From assembly GCA_030018455.1 (NCBI GenBank), contig JASEFU010000001.1, positions 588,922 through 652,921 on the forward strand: 64,000 bases of DNA, written 5' to 3'. Positions within the stretch are counted from its first letter, which is position 1; every line of letters starts with the position of its first letter. Positions 26,164 to 34,677 of the stretch are shown in pieces. Source of the stretch: Dehalococcoidia bacterium. Lineage in GTDB: Bacteria > Chloroflexota > Dehalococcoidia > DSTF01 > JALHUB01. The position numbers and the translations under genes are program-made. The notes below the pieces were generated by a model. That model had not been told where the DNA came from, made no database searches, and worked only from the letters and a program-made list of their open reading frames with translations.

Positions 26164-27435
26164 TCAGGAGTCGCGCCCCCCTTCGTCGTCGATCCCGAAC
26201 AGTTCGCGGGCGGCCTGGACGTACAGATGTCCGTACTCCTTCGCCTTGAGGCGGGCGATGGGCCGGTGGAGCAGCTTCTTGACGATCGCCGCCGAAAGCG
26301 CCTCGATGCGCGCTCGCTCCTCGTCCGACAGGCCGGGCAGGCGGGCGAAAGTGCGCGCTAGCTCCGCCTGTCGCACCGCCTCGGCCTGCTTGCGGATGGC
26401 GGCAACCGTAGGCAGGGCGCGTAGTGAGCGCGCCCAGTCGCCGAAGCGGTTCGCCTCCTCCTCGACCATCGCTTCCACCTTCGCGACCTCCTTCAGGCGC
26501 GAGCGGAGGTTGGCCTCGGCCGCCGCCTGGAGGTCGTCGATGTCGTACAGGTGAACGCCCTCGATCTCGCGCACCGAAGGGTGGACGTCGCGGGGGACGG
26601 CGATATCGATGAAGAGCAGGCTTCGCCCGTCACGGCGCACCATCGCCTCCTTCACCGTCTCGGGCTGGATAAGGAAAGAGGGCGCGCCCGTGGAGGAGAT
26701 GACGATATCGCTTTCGGCGAGGGCGCTGGGAAGCCGCGAAAAGGGCAGCGCCTGCCCGCCGAGGTCGGCTGCGAGACGGCGCGCGCGCTCAAGGGTGCGG
26801 CTCGTCACAAAGATGCGGGAGGCGCCGTTCTCGCGGAGGGCGGAAGCGGCCAGCTTTCCCGCTTCGCCGGCGCTGATCACGAGCACGGAGAGCGACGCCA
26901 GGTCGCCCAGCGTCTTCTTCGCCAGGCGCACCGCCAGCGAGCTCACCGATACGACGTTGCGGCCGATCGAGGTCTCGGCGCGGGCGCGGCGTCCTACCCG
27001 AATCGCCGAGTGGAAGAGCCGCGAGAGGTAGGGGTCGTTGCAGCCGGCCTCGACCGCCGCCACGAACGCCGAGCGCACCTGCCCCAGGATCTCCGCCTCG
27101 CCCACGACCATCGAATCGACACCGGCGGCGACGCGGAACAGGTGGCGCACCGCTTCCTGTCGTTGGAGGAAGTAGAACCTTTCCTCCGGCGGCGGCTCCG
27201 GCAGCCCTTTCGCGCGGGCGAGGAACGCCAGCGCTTCCGTCCGCATGTCGCAGCCGCCTGGGGCGTCCAGGTAGAGCTCCGTGCGGTTGCAGGTCGAGAG
27301 AATAACGCCCTTCCCCAGCTCGCAGTGGAGGCGGGATAGGGCCTCCGGCAGCTCATCGCCGCTGAACGCGAGCCGCTCGCGCGCGCCCACCGGCGCCGTC
27401 TTGTGGCTGATGCCCGCCAAGAAAAGCCCGTTCAT
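26164..27435 (-). CDS. hemA: Glutamyl-tRNA reductase
   Basis: 423 aa. It is the first enzyme of the C5 pathway, reducing Glu-tRNA to glutamate-1-semialdehyde with NADPH. It begins with LFLAGISHKTAPVGARERLA. The catalytic cysteine is in ILSTCNRTELYLDAPGG, the NADPH domain shows VLVISAGEAGKLAASALREN, and the dimerisation helix follows near the C-terminus. The glycine-rich loop reads SAGEAG rather than the common GAGEM, a small variation. It is co-transcribed with hemC. Heme feedback on HemA stability is known in other bacteria, but no signal for it is visible here. Confidence 0.95.
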   Translation of the reverse strand: MNGLFLAGISHKTAPVGARERLAFSGDELPEALSRLHCELGKGVILSTCNRTELYLDAPGGCDMRTEALAFLARAKGLPEPPPEERFYFLQRQEAVRHLFRVAAGVDSMVVGEAEILGQVRSAFVAAVEAGCNDPYLSRLFHSAIRVGRRARAETSIGRNVVSVSSLAVRLAKKTLGDLASLSVLVISAGEAGKLAASALRENGASRIFVTSRTLERARRLAADLGGQALPFSRLPSALAESDIVISSTGAPSFLIQPETVKEAMVRRDGRSLLFIDIAVPRDVHPSVREIEGVHLYDIDDLQAAAEANLRSRLKEVAKVEAMVEEEANRFGDWARSLRALPTVAAIRKQAEAVRQAELARTFARLPGLSDEERARIEALSAAIVKKLLHRPIARLKAKEYGHLYVQAARELFGIDDEGGRDS

Positions 27436-27459
27436 CGAGTATCTCTCAGTCCTGTCCGT

Positions 27460-28101
27460 CTAGGCCTGCAACTTAGGGCCCGCCTTCAGTATCGATAGCA
27501 GGCGCGCCTTCGCCTCCGCGTAGCGGCCGGCGCTTAGCAGTTCGCGCAGCCGGCCGTCGATGGCGCGCTGCCACGCTTCCGCGTCCGGCGAGACGCCGCT
27601 TTCGCGCAGTTCGCGGCGCGTTTCCGCCAGCAGCCGCGCCAGGCGGTCGAAGTCCTCCGAGAGGTAGCCCTCCAGCTCCTCCCGCAGCCAGCGCGCGAGG
27701 GCGGGACTGAGGCCGCCGGTCGAAATCGCCAGGACGACGTCGCCGCGCCGGATGACGGACGGCAAGATGAAGTCGCACTGCTCCGGCTCATCGACCACGT
27801 TCACCCACGTCCCCTTCTGCCTCGCCTCCCGCGCGACACGCGTGTTGACGGCAGCGTCGTCCGTCGCCGCAACGACGATAGAGAAGCCTTCGAGGTCACC
27901 CCGCCGGTACTCCCGCGCTCGGTGCTCGATGCGCTGTCCGTCCCTGAGTGACGCCATCTCCGGCGTGAGCTCGGGGCTGACCACCGTCACCGTCGCTTCC
28001 GCCGCCAGCAGCCCTTCGACCTTGCGCTGCGCCACCAGCCCGCCGCCGACGACCAGGCAGCGACGCCCCTTCATCTCCAGGAACAGCGGGTAGTAGCTCA
28101 T
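27460..28101 (-). CDS. Precorrin-2 dehydrogenase (SirC/CysG N-terminal type)
   Basis: 213 aa from ATG 28101, since the longer open frame to 28320 lies inside the upstream gene. The NAD-binding site is CLVVGGGLVAQRKVEGLLA, followed by VAATDDAAVNTRVAREARQK, WVNVVDEPEQCDFILPSV and AISTGGLSPALARWLREELE. It oxidises precorrin-2 to sirohydrochlorin and in some forms also inserts iron. With CobA-HemD it supplies siroheme. It starts five bases after the ahbC-type gene stop and lies 24 bases upstream of hemA, so the siroheme branch and heme trunk share one transcript. Confidence 0.9.
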   Translation of the reverse strand: MSYYPLFLEMKGRRCLVVGGGLVAQRKVEGLLAAEATVTVVSPELTPEMASLRDGQRIEHRAREYRRGDLEGFSIVVAATDDAAVNTRVAREARQKGTWVNVVDEPEQCDFILPSVIRRGDVVLAISTGGLSPALARWLREELEGYLSEDFDRLARLLAETRRELRESGVSPDAEAWQRAIDGRLRELLSAGRYAEAKARLLSILKAGPKLQA

Positions 28102-28106
28102 GGGTT

Positions 28107-29309
28107 TCAGGCTCGCGCCTCCTGCCGCGTGATGCCCAGCTCGGCGTCCGTCAGGTAGCAGGCGGGGTCCTCCGCCCACATGTCGTTGAAGCGCGAAAGC
28201 GCCCGCGCCCGCAGGTTGCCGTTGCATATCTCGAAGTAAGGGCACATCCCGCACTTCCCGCCGATACGGCCCGCGCGGTCCTTCAGCGCCGCCATCACGG
28301 GGTCGCCGGTGTCGGTCCATATCTCGCTGAAGGGACGCTCGCGCACGTTGCCGAAGCTGTAGCCCCAGCTAAACTGGTCGGCATGCACGTTGCCCAGGTA
28401 GTCGATGTTGCCGACGGCGATCCCCGACTGGTTGCCGCCCTGCCAGCGCAGCATCTCGTAGACCTCGGCCGCCCGCTGCGGCTCGCGCTCCTTCACCCGC
28501 AGGTACAGGTAGACGCCGTCGGTGTGGTTGTCAACGGTCAAGATGTCCTTAGTGTTACCGCGCCGGTGGAAGTCGAGGGTGCGGTCGAAGATAGTATCTA
28601 CGGCAGAGCGTGTCTCCTCGTGCGTGAGGTCATACTTCACGATGCGGTCGCCGCGGCCGGCGTAGGCGAGGTGGTAGAAGCAGATGCGCGGTATGCCCTC
28701 CTCTTCCACGAGGTCGAGGATCTCATCGATGTACGGGTAGCTGAAGCTGGTGAGGGTGACGCGCAGCCCCACGCGCAGGCCCACGTCGCGGCAGTTGCGG
28801 ATTCCCTGCAAGGCCTCCTCGAAGGCGCCCAGGCTGCCCCGGAAGCGGTCGTGGACGGGGGCCGGCCCGTCGATGCTCACGCCCACGTAGGACACGCCGA
28901 TCTCCTTCAGCTCGCGCGCCGCGGCGTGGACGAGGAGCGTGCCGTTGGTGGAGATAACGGCGCGTATTCCGTAGTGGACGGCGTGGGCCACCAGCTCCGG
29001 CAGGTCCGGCCGGAGCAGCGGCTCGCCGCCGGTGAACAGGATTACCGGCGAGCCGAACCATGCGAGGTCGTCGATCACGCGCTTCGCCTCCGCCGTCGTC
29101 AGCTCACCCTCGTACTCCTTGTCGAACGAGTCGGTGTAGCAGTGGGCGCAGTGGAGGTTGCAGCGTCGGGTGACGTTCCAGGCGATAACGGGTTTCTTGT
29201 CGCGCGAGTAGTGCAGGAGGTGCGGCGGCAACTCTCCGGAGAGGCGCCCGAAGCGGAGGGCGTCGCCCGGTGTGACGGTGCCGCACAGCAGTCTGGTGAC
29301 TCCCAGCAT
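28107..29309 (-). CDS. ahbC: Radical SAM heme-biosynthesis protein, AhbC-like (12,18-didecarboxysiroheme deacetylase)
   Basis: 400 aa. It begins MLGVTRLLCGTVTPGDALRF, a hallmark start for AhbC/NirJ-type proteins. The cluster motif is CNLHCAHC (C50, C54, C57), followed by ILFTGGEPLLRPDLP, ISTNGTLL and SIDGPAPVHDRFRG. The C-terminal SPASM-like segment is GGKCGMCPYFEICNGN. AhbC removes acetate groups from didecarboxysiroheme in the siroheme-dependent heme route, while NirJ acts in heme d1 synthesis. Its neighbours (SirC-type, CobA-HemD) supply siroheme, favouring one of these roles. The partners AhbA/B and AhbD are not in the window. A 17-base palindrome sits upstream. Confidence 0.75.
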   Translation of the reverse strand: MLGVTRLLCGTVTPGDALRFGRLSGELPPHLLHYSRDKKPVIAWNVTRRCNLHCAHCYTDSFDKEYEGELTTAEAKRVIDDLAWFGSPVILFTGGEPLLRPDLPELVAHAVHYGIRAVISTNGTLLVHAAARELKEIGVSYVGVSIDGPAPVHDRFRGSLGAFEEALQGIRNCRDVGLRVGLRVTLTSFSYPYIDEILDLVEEEGIPRICFYHLAYAGRGDRIVKYDLTHEETRSAVDTIFDRTLDFHRRGNTKDILTVDNHTDGVYLYLRVKEREPQRAAEVYEMLRWQGGNQSGIAVGNIDYLGNVHADQFSWGYSFGNVRERPFSEIWTDTGDPVMAALKDRAGRIGGKCGMCPYFEICNGNLRARALSRFNDMWAEDPACYLTDAELGITRQEARA

Positions 29310-29338
29310 TGGTCTCTTCCCGATTCAGCGGGACGCGG

Positions 29339-29355
29339 AACTCTACTTAAGAGTT
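29339..29355. promoter_or_regulatory. 17-base inverted repeat upstream of the ahbC-led heme operon
   Basis: AACTCT-ACTTA-AGAGTT is a perfect inverted repeat 30 bases upstream of the ahbC-like ATG. It is next to a minus-strand TATTAA (29360-29355) that could be a -10. It looks like a dimeric regulator's operator for the whole heme cluster. The regulator is unknown. Confidence 0.4.
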
Positions 29356-29688
29356 TAATACATTTCGCAAGAGCAGGCATTTTGCCCGGACTCGAGCCGG
29401 CAAACCGGCCATGAGGAATCTCTGGCAGGGCAAGAGACGTGGAGCGCCGGAGCTCTTTCCGGCCGTCTGGGGTCTTCTACACCGCGCCCTGAAGGATGCG
29501 GCATCACGGGGGATTTCGAGGGCGTCGGTGGGTCAGAGCGGGGGTGCAGGGGGCGGCGTCCCCTGTCGGGGGTGAGAATCGCTTATGCACAACGTGTGAG
29601 AGCGGACGGGTGGGAAGAAACGCAGCGGAACGCGGATAGCGCCGGCGCCCGGCGGCGGACCGGACGCCCGCTGGGGCGTTTTGTGCGG

Positions 29689-29717
29689 TTGAAAGTTCGC
29701 TCGCAGTCCGCTACTAT
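29689..29717 (+). promoter_or_regulatory. Promoter of the EF-like gene
   Basis: TTGAAA (29689-29694), a 17-base spacer, then TACTAT (29712-29717), followed by a leader of about 40 bases with AGGAGAAGGGAGG before the ATG at 29767. Confidence 0.55.
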
Positions 29718-29766
29718 CGCTTCATCAGAAGTCAGCAGGAAGCTGACAGGAGAAGGGAGGGAAGCC

Positions 29767-30018
29767 ATGGCCGAGGAAAAGGTCGGCGTGGTGAGCGACT
29801 TCTTCGCTCGCATCAGCGTGGCCGGCATTAACCTATCGGCGCCTCTGTGCGTAGGCGACACCATCCGCATTAAGGGTCACACGACCGACTTTGAGCAGAG
29901 AGTGGACTCCATGCAGATCGAGCACGAGCAGGTCGAGGAGGCGAAGGCCGGCCAGTCGGTGGGGATCAAGGTACAGGACCGCTGCCGCCACGGCGATGAG
30001 GTCTTCAAGATAACCTGA
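29767..30018 (+). CDS. Translation elongation factor-like small protein (EF-Tu domain 2 fold)
   Basis: 83 aa from ATG 29767 with a strong purine-rich ribosome site. The sequence MAEEKVGVVSDFFARISVAG, then VGDTIRIKGHTTDFEQRVDS and MQIEHEQVEEAKAGQSVGIK, is the beta-barrel domain 2 of translational GTPases without any G domain. Such stand-alone proteins recur in anaerobes, archaea and Chloroflexota; their role is not established, and the name reflects fold only. It is monocistronic and convergent with the small membrane protein gene. Confidence 0.85.
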   Translation: MAEEKVGVVSDFFARISVAGINLSAPLCVGDTIRIKGHTTDFEQRVDSMQIEHEQVEEAKAGQSVGIKVQDRCRHGDEVFKIT

Positions 30019-30021
30019 TCG

Positions 30022-30342
30022 CTAATCTTCGTCCTCGTCGAGCCGGACAGCGTTCTCGATCTCTTCTGAGGTGACCTCGTCGAGAATCTCCTCCGGCGAC
30101 TCGCCCCGTCGCAGGCGCCGCGTCACTGCGATTCCGGCGAGGAGCACAAGCCCTGTCGAGAGCACGGCCACCGGCCCCGCGAACCTGCGGTGCCGCCGCC
30201 GCAACTCGGGAAACTTTCTTATCGCATTGTGGGCGAGGCGAAGGGCGTCCTTTGTCCACCCATCGGGCTGCTCCCCAATTACGGGGTCATCCCACGCCTC
30301 TTCTTCCCCGCGCTCTTCTTCTGAGATTCCCTTCTCCGACAA
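30022..30342 (-). CDS. Small single-pass membrane protein, unknown function
   Basis: 106 aa from TTG 30342 after GGAAGG. An acidic N-terminus (SEKGISEEERGEEEAWDDPV) is followed by a basic stretch (RKFPELRRRHRRFAG), one hydrophobic helix (PVAVLSTGLVLLAGIAVT) and an acidic tail ending RLDEDED. No family is recognised. It follows ribH closely on the same strand (3 bases), so it probably rides on the riboflavin transcript. It is supported mainly by the coherent topology and position. Confidence 0.55.
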   Translation of the reverse strand: MSEKGISEEERGEEEAWDDPVIGEQPDGWTKDALRLAHNAIRKFPELRRRHRRFAGPVAVLSTGLVLLAGIAVTRRLRRGESPEEILDEVTSEEIENAVRLDEDED

Positions 30343-30345
30343 CGA

Positions 30346-30855
30346 TTACCTTCCCTTTCTCTGACTCCCCCTCTGCTTCCCCTGTGCGCCGCTGTCGATT
30401 TTCTTCAACAAATTGGCCATCTCGATTGCCGCAAGCACCGCATCGTACCCTTTGTTTCCCAGCCGGCCGCCGCTGCGCTCAAGCGCCTGCTCCAGCGTTT
30501 CCGCCGTCACAACGCCGAAGATGACCGGCAGCCCTGTATCGAGGCTGACCCGCGCTATTCCCGCCGCCGCCTGACCGGCGACGTACTCGAAGTGCGCCGT
30601 CTCGCCGCGCAGAACGGCGCCCAAACACACCACCGCGTCGTATCTGCCCGTCCGCGCCAGCCGGAGAGCGGCAAGCGGCAGCTCGAAGGAGCCGGGCACG
30701 TAGGCGATATCGGCGCGCTCCGCCATCCCCTGTCGCGAGAGGGCGTCGCGGGCGCCCTCGAGCAGGCGGTCGGTTATCTCTTTGTTGAAGCGGGAGACGA
30801 CGACGGCGATAGTGAGGTCTTTGCCGTCCGCTTCACCCTCGAAGGTCCTCGCCAA
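30346..30855 (-). CDS. ribH: 6,7-dimethyl-8-ribityllumazine synthase
   Basis: 169 aa from TTG 30855, which has an excellent AGGAGGGCC upstream. It joins the RibA/RibB products to make lumazine. Seen are IAVVVSRFNKEITDRLLEGA, VPGSFELPLAALRLARTGRY, VVCLGAVLRGETAHFEYVAG (with the catalytic His), GLPVIFGVVTAETLEQALER and NKGYDAVLAAIEMANLLKKI. It normally assembles into a 60-mer shell or pentamer. It is the last of four riboflavin genes, 8 bases after ribBA. Confidence 0.95.
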   Translation of the reverse strand: MARTFEGEADGKDLTIAVVVSRFNKEITDRLLEGARDALSRQGMAERADIAYVPGSFELPLAALRLARTGRYDAVVCLGAVLRGETAHFEYVAGQAAAGIARVSLDTGLPVIFGVVTAETLEQALERSGGRLGNKGYDAVLAAIEMANLLKKIDSGAQGKQRGSQRKGR

Positions 30856-30863
30856 CGGCCCTC

Positions 30864-32120
30864 CTAATACTGCGCGTCTCCCTCCGCCTTCAGGAGGTGG
30901 CCCAGCTTCTTGCGTTTGGTTTCCAGGTAGCGCATGTTGAAGGAGTTGGGCTTGACAACGATCGGGATGCGCTCCACCACCTTGAGCCCGTAGCCTTCCA
31001 GGCCGGCGCGCTTCGACGGATTGTTCGTCAGCAGGCGCATCTCGCGCACCCCCAGGTCGACCAGAATCTGCATGCCGATGCCGTAGTCGCGGCGGTCTGC
31101 GGGAAAGCCGAGGGCGTGGTTCGCCTCCACCGTGTCCATCCCCTTGTCCTGCAGCGCGTAGGCCCGCAGCTTGTTGTGCAGGCCGATGCCCCTGCCCTCC
31201 TGGCGCATGTAAAGCAGTACGCCCCGCCCCTCCTCACTGATGCGGCGCAGCGCCTGGTCGATCTGCTCGCCGCAGTCGCACCGCAGGCTGCCGAAGACGT
31301 CGCCGGTCACGCACTGGCTATGGACGCGCACGAGCACCGGCTCCGGCGATTCGATGTCCCCCAGCACCAGCGCCAGGTGCTCGTCGGGGTCGATCAGGCT
31401 GCGGTAGGCGATGGCGCGGAACTGGCCGTGGGCGGTGGGAAGCACCGTTTCCGCCACCCGCTGCACCAGCCTGTCTTTCCGCATCCGGTAGCTGATGAGC
31501 TGGTTGACGCTGACGATGGCGAGCTTGTGTCGCGCCGCGAAACGTTTGAGGTTGGGGAGGCGCGCCATCGTGCCATCCGCGTTCATGATCTCGCACAGGA
31601 CGGCGGCGGGATAGAGCCCCGCGATCTTGCAGAGGTCCACCGACGCCTCCGTCTGGCCCGCCCGCACAAGGACGCCGCCGTCGCGCGCGCGCAGAGGGAA
31701 CATGTGCCCCGGCATCACCAGGTCGTCGGGGCAAGTGTGCGGGTCCACCAGCACGCGGACGGTGTGCGCCCTGTCGGCGGCCGAGATGCCCGTCGTGACC
31801 CCGTGCCGCGCCTCAACGGAAACGGTGAAGCCGGTGCCGAAGCGTGAATCGTTGCGGCCCACCATCATCGGGATGCGCAACTCGTCGAGCCGCTCGCCCG
31901 TCATCGCTATGCATATGAGGCCACGGCCGTAGCGCGCCATGAAGTTGATGGCGTCGGCGTCGACGAACTGCGCGGGAAGGGTGAGATCGCCCTCGTTCTC
32001 GCGCTCCTGGTCATCAATGATGATGACGAAGCGGCCCTTCTGGTACTGCTCGATGGCCTCTTCTACCGACGCCAGATCGCTGGATGCCGCTGGTCTCACC
32101 GTCTCACTCCCTGTCCGCAC
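30864..32120 (-). CDS. ribBA: Bifunctional 3,4-dihydroxy-2-butanone 4-phosphate synthase / GTP cyclohydrolase II
   Basis: 418 aa from GTG 32120. The N-terminal RibB domain (residues 15-215) shows FVIIIDDQERENEGDLTLPA, HTCPDDLVMPGHMFPLRARD and GQTEASVDLCKIAGL. The C-terminal RibA domain has the zinc site GDVFGSLRCDCGEQ and the catalytic RQEGRGIGLHNKL, with LTNNPSKRAGLEGYGLKVVE near the end. It starts both branches of riboflavin synthesis, from ribulose-5-phosphate and from GTP. It is five bases downstream of ribE. Confidence 0.95.
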   Translation of the reverse strand: MRTGSETVRPAASSDLASVEEAIEQYQKGRFVIIIDDQERENEGDLTLPAQFVDADAINFMARYGRGLICIAMTGERLDELRIPMMVGRNDSRFGTGFTVSVEARHGVTTGISAADRAHTVRVLVDPHTCPDDLVMPGHMFPLRARDGGVLVRAGQTEASVDLCKIAGLYPAAVLCEIMNADGTMARLPNLKRFAARHKLAIVSVNQLISYRMRKDRLVQRVAETVLPTAHGQFRAIAYRSLIDPDEHLALVLGDIESPEPVLVRVHSQCVTGDVFGSLRCDCGEQIDQALRRISEEGRGVLLYMRQEGRGIGLHNKLRAYALQDKGMDTVEANHALGFPADRRDYGIGMQILVDLGVREMRLLTNNPSKRAGLEGYGLKVVERIPIVVKPNSFNMRYLETKRKKLGHLLKAEGDAQY

Positions 32121-32125
32121 GCCCG

Positions 32126-32713
32126 CTAAGCTCTGCCGCGCTGTTCGAGGAGCTGCCCCACGTAGCGGGCGATGATGTCCGTTTCCAAGTTTACCGCATC
32201 GCCTTCTTTACGGCGAGTGAGGTTTGTGTTCTGCTGCGTGTACGCGACAAGCGAGACGAGGAAAGACGACTCGTCGCGCTCGACTACCGTCAGGCTCACG
32301 CCATCGACGGCTATCGGACCCTTCTTCACGACGTAGCGCATCAGCTCCGGCGGCGCGGAGTAGCGCGCGAGGACGGCGTCGGCTTCGGGCGTGAACGACA
32401 GCACGCGCCCCGTCCCTTCGACGACGCCGCGCACGAGATGGCCGCTGAGCCGGCTGGCGAGGGTGAGCGACCGCTCCAGGTTCACGGGGTCGCCGCGCGA
32501 AAGCTCGCCCAGGTTGCTCTTGCGGTAGGTCTCGGGCATGACGTTGAAGGTGAAGCTTTCCTCGTCCATATGCGCGACAGTGAGATCGACGCCGTTGACG
32601 GCGATGCTGTCGCCGAGGTTGGTGCCCCAGAGAGTGCGCCGCGCCTCGATGACGAGCGTGCCGTCCTTCGCCTCTCTCACGATGCCTACTTCCTCAATGA
32701 TTCCCGTGAACAT
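32126..32713 (-). CDS. ribE: Riboflavin synthase, alpha chain
   Basis: 195 aa. Two tandem lumazine-binding domains are visible: MFTGIIEEVGIVREAKDGTL with GVDLTVAHMDEESFTFNVMP, and LSGHLVRGVVEGTGRVLSFT with VDGVSLTVVERDESSFLVSL. It dismutates two lumazines into riboflavin. It follows ribD by 12 bases and precedes ribBA by five. No FMN riboswitch is recognisable upstream of the cluster. Confidence 0.95.
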   Translation of the reverse strand: MFTGIIEEVGIVREAKDGTLVIEARRTLWGTNLGDSIAVNGVDLTVAHMDEESFTFNVMPETYRKSNLGELSRGDPVNLERSLTLASRLSGHLVRGVVEGTGRVLSFTPEADAVLARYSAPPELMRYVVKKGPIAVDGVSLTVVERDESSFLVSLVAYTQQNTNLTRRKEGDAVNLETDIIARYVGQLLEQRGRA

Positions 32714-32725
32714 GGCTGCCCTCCT

Positions 32726-33856
32726 CTACATCCCTTGCGGGCGCGTCTGCTCGCTGACGTAGCCGGTGACCAGCAAGTCGCTGCCCAGGCGCTCGACGGC
32801 CACTTCGCGCAGGCGCAGCGCCTCGTCCATGCGCCGGGCGCCCCTGCCGGCAACGGCGGTCGGTGAGCGCTCCCCGCCGATGATCATGGGGGCGATTATC
32901 GCCTGCACCTTGTCCACGAGCCCCCTGTCGAAGAACCCGCCGAGCAGCCCGCCGCCGCCTTCGACGAGCAGGCTCAGCACCGGGCGCCGTCCCAGCTCGC
33001 GCAGCAACTCCAGCAGGTCGGTCTTGCCCCGGTAGGAGGGCGCTACGAGCACTTCGGCCCCTTTCGCCGTCATCGCCCGCCGCCAGGAGGCCCGCGAGCG
33101 GCGCGTAGTAACGATAAGCGTCTTTGCCGGCCCCGATAGCACCCTCGCCCTCTCCGGCGTCCGGCCGCGGCTGTCGGCGACGATGCGCAGCGGCTGCCGC
33201 GCGCCCTCTGCGCTGCCGCCGGGCCGCGCCGTCAGCTCCGGGTCGTCGACCAGCACCGTGCGCACGCCGACGATGATGGCGTCGATCTGCGTCCGCTGCC
33301 GGTGCGCCCACTCCCGCGACTCCGGGCTGCTCACCCAGCGGGAGTCGCCGCTCGTCGCCGCGATCTTGCCGTCGAGGCTGACCGCGAACTTAGCGATGAC
33401 GAAGGGCAGGCCGGTGGCGCGGTGCTTGATGTACGCCTCGTTGATTCGCCGCGCCTCCGCTTCGCCCTCGCCGACGCGCACGGCAATCCCCGCTTCCTCC
33501 AGCGCCTGCTTGCCGCGCCCCGACACGTTGGGGTCGGGATCGATGTGGGAGAAGCGGACTTCGCGGACGCCCGCGTCGATGATCGCCTTCGTGCAGGCGC
33601 CGGTGCGCCCTTCGTGGCAGCAGGGCTCGAGCGTGACGTAGAGGACGGAGCCGCGCGCGGCGTTGCCCGCCTCCCGCAGCGCGACGATCTCCGCGTGCGG
33701 TCCGCCCGGCGGCTGTGTATAGCCCTGGCCGACAACGCGTCCCCCTTTTACGACGACCGCGCCCACGGCCGGGTTGGGGCTTGTGCTGCCCAGCGCCTGT
33801 CGGGCAAGCTCCAGGGCGCGCCGCATAGGCTCCATTCGACTGGCCTTCGCCGTCAT
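32726..33856 (-). CDS. ribD: Bifunctional pyrimidine deaminase / reductase
   Basis: 376 aa from ATG 33856, overlapping the methyltransferase stop (ATGA); the open frame to 34891 is spurious. The deaminase domain has the zinc motif GPHAEIVALREAG with VTLEPCCHEGRTGACTKAII. The reductase domain begins ATGLPFVIAKFAVSLDGKIA, with GDSRWVSSPESREWAHRQRT, IIVGVRTVLVDDPELT and VEGGGGLLGGFFDRGLVD. It performs the second and third steps of riboflavin synthesis. It is the first riboflavin gene, translationally coupled to the methyltransferase before it. Confidence 0.95.
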   Translation of the reverse strand: MTAKASRMEPMRRALELARQALGSTSPNPAVGAVVVKGGRVVGQGYTQPPGGPHAEIVALREAGNAARGSVLYVTLEPCCHEGRTGACTKAIIDAGVREVRFSHIDPDPNVSGRGKQALEEAGIAVRVGEGEAEARRINEAYIKHRATGLPFVIAKFAVSLDGKIAATSGDSRWVSSPESREWAHRQRTQIDAIIVGVRTVLVDDPELTARPGGSAEGARQPLRIVADSRGRTPERARVLSGPAKTLIVTTRRSRASWRRAMTAKGAEVLVAPSYRGKTDLLELLRELGRRPVLSLLVEGGGGLLGGFFDRGLVDKVQAIIAPMIIGGERSPTAVAGRGARRMDEALRLREVAVERLGSDLLVTGYVSEQTRPQGM

Positions 33857-34647
33857 GGCGGTTTTTCCGCCTTGAAATGCAGGAACAGCGCGCCGTGCTC
33901 CCGCCATCCGCGCAGCGAGGGGTGCTCGCGGCACGCTTCCTCGGAGGGACGCGGCTCCCTCAGCTCGCGCAGCGTGAAGCCCGCGTCGATGAGCCCGTTC
34001 ACGTAGTCGGACAGGGTGCGCGGGAAGGACGGCACGGCGAAGGGGGCCACGTCGTCGGGCGCGTGTTCGAACTTCCAGCGCTCCACCCACGGCTCGTGGT
34101 TGAAGTAGCCGGAGATCAGCAGCCGCGTCGCGCTGCCGTTGTCGTCGCGCTCCCAGCCGAAGCCCCTGGTCATGAAGCAGGGATGGGTGACGCTGAAGGT
34201 AAGCCGGCCGCCGGGCCGCAGCACGCGATAGATCTCGTGGAAGGCGCCTGCGAGGTCGGGGCCGTCCATAACCGCCATCGTCGAAACGACGAGGTCGAAC
34301 GAGGCGTCGGCGAAGAGGGGCATGTCGGAGAAAGAGGCCACCTCGTAGCGGATGCTGAGCGGCTCGCGCGCCTCCTCGGCCCGCGCCAGCTCGATCATGC
34401 GCGGCGAGATGTCGATGGCGGTCACGCGGGCGCCCATCCGCGCGAGCAGCCGCGTGTTGTGTCCTTCGCCGCAGCCGGCGTCGAGCACGTCTTTGCCACG
34501 CACGTCGCCGAGGAGGTCGAAGAACGCCGGGTTGTTGAACGTCTCGCGGCAGACGTCCCAGCCGCGGCGGACCTGCTCGGCCCAGCGGGCGGCGTTGTCG
34601 TCCCAGTGGCGGGCGACCTCTTCCTCGGGCGTCGAAGGGTGTGTCAT
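33853..34647 (-). CDS. Class I SAM-dependent methyltransferase
   Basis: 264 aa. Motif I is VLDAGCGEGHNTRLLARMGA, motif II VTAIDISPRMIELARAEE, and the post-I region DASFDLVVSTMAVMDGPDLA is followed by EIYRVLRPGGRLTFSVTHPC. The substrate cannot be told; the fold matches ubiquinone/tocopherol-like small-molecule methyltransferases. It is coupled to ribD by a four-base overlap and follows dcd by about 30 bases, so it belongs to the riboflavin transcript by position only. Confidence 0.85.
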   Translation of the reverse strand: MTHPSTPEEEVARHWDDNAARWAEQVRRGWDVCRETFNNPAFFDLLGDVRGKDVLDAGCGEGHNTRLLARMGARVTAIDISPRMIELARAEEAREPLSIRYEVASFSDMPLFADASFDLVVSTMAVMDGPDLAGAFHEIYRVLRPGGRLTFSVTHPCFMTRGFGWERDDNGSATRLLISGYFNHEPWVERWKFEHAPDDVAPFAVPSFPRTLSDYVNGLIDAGFTLRELREPRPSEEACREHPSLRGWREHGALFLHFKAEKPP

Positions 34648-34677
34648 CGGCGTTCGTTTCTCGTTCGGTTTTCGGCG

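Larger units (their letters stand above)
29310..29766. other. 457-base divergent intergenic region
   Basis: It lies between the minus-strand heme operon and the plus-strand EF-like gene. Besides the palindrome at 29339-29355 and the promoter at 29689-29717, I see no gene; the open frame starting at 29572 is only an upstream extension of the EF-like gene. The stretch 29400-29600 is G-rich, without recognisable structure. Confidence 0.5.
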
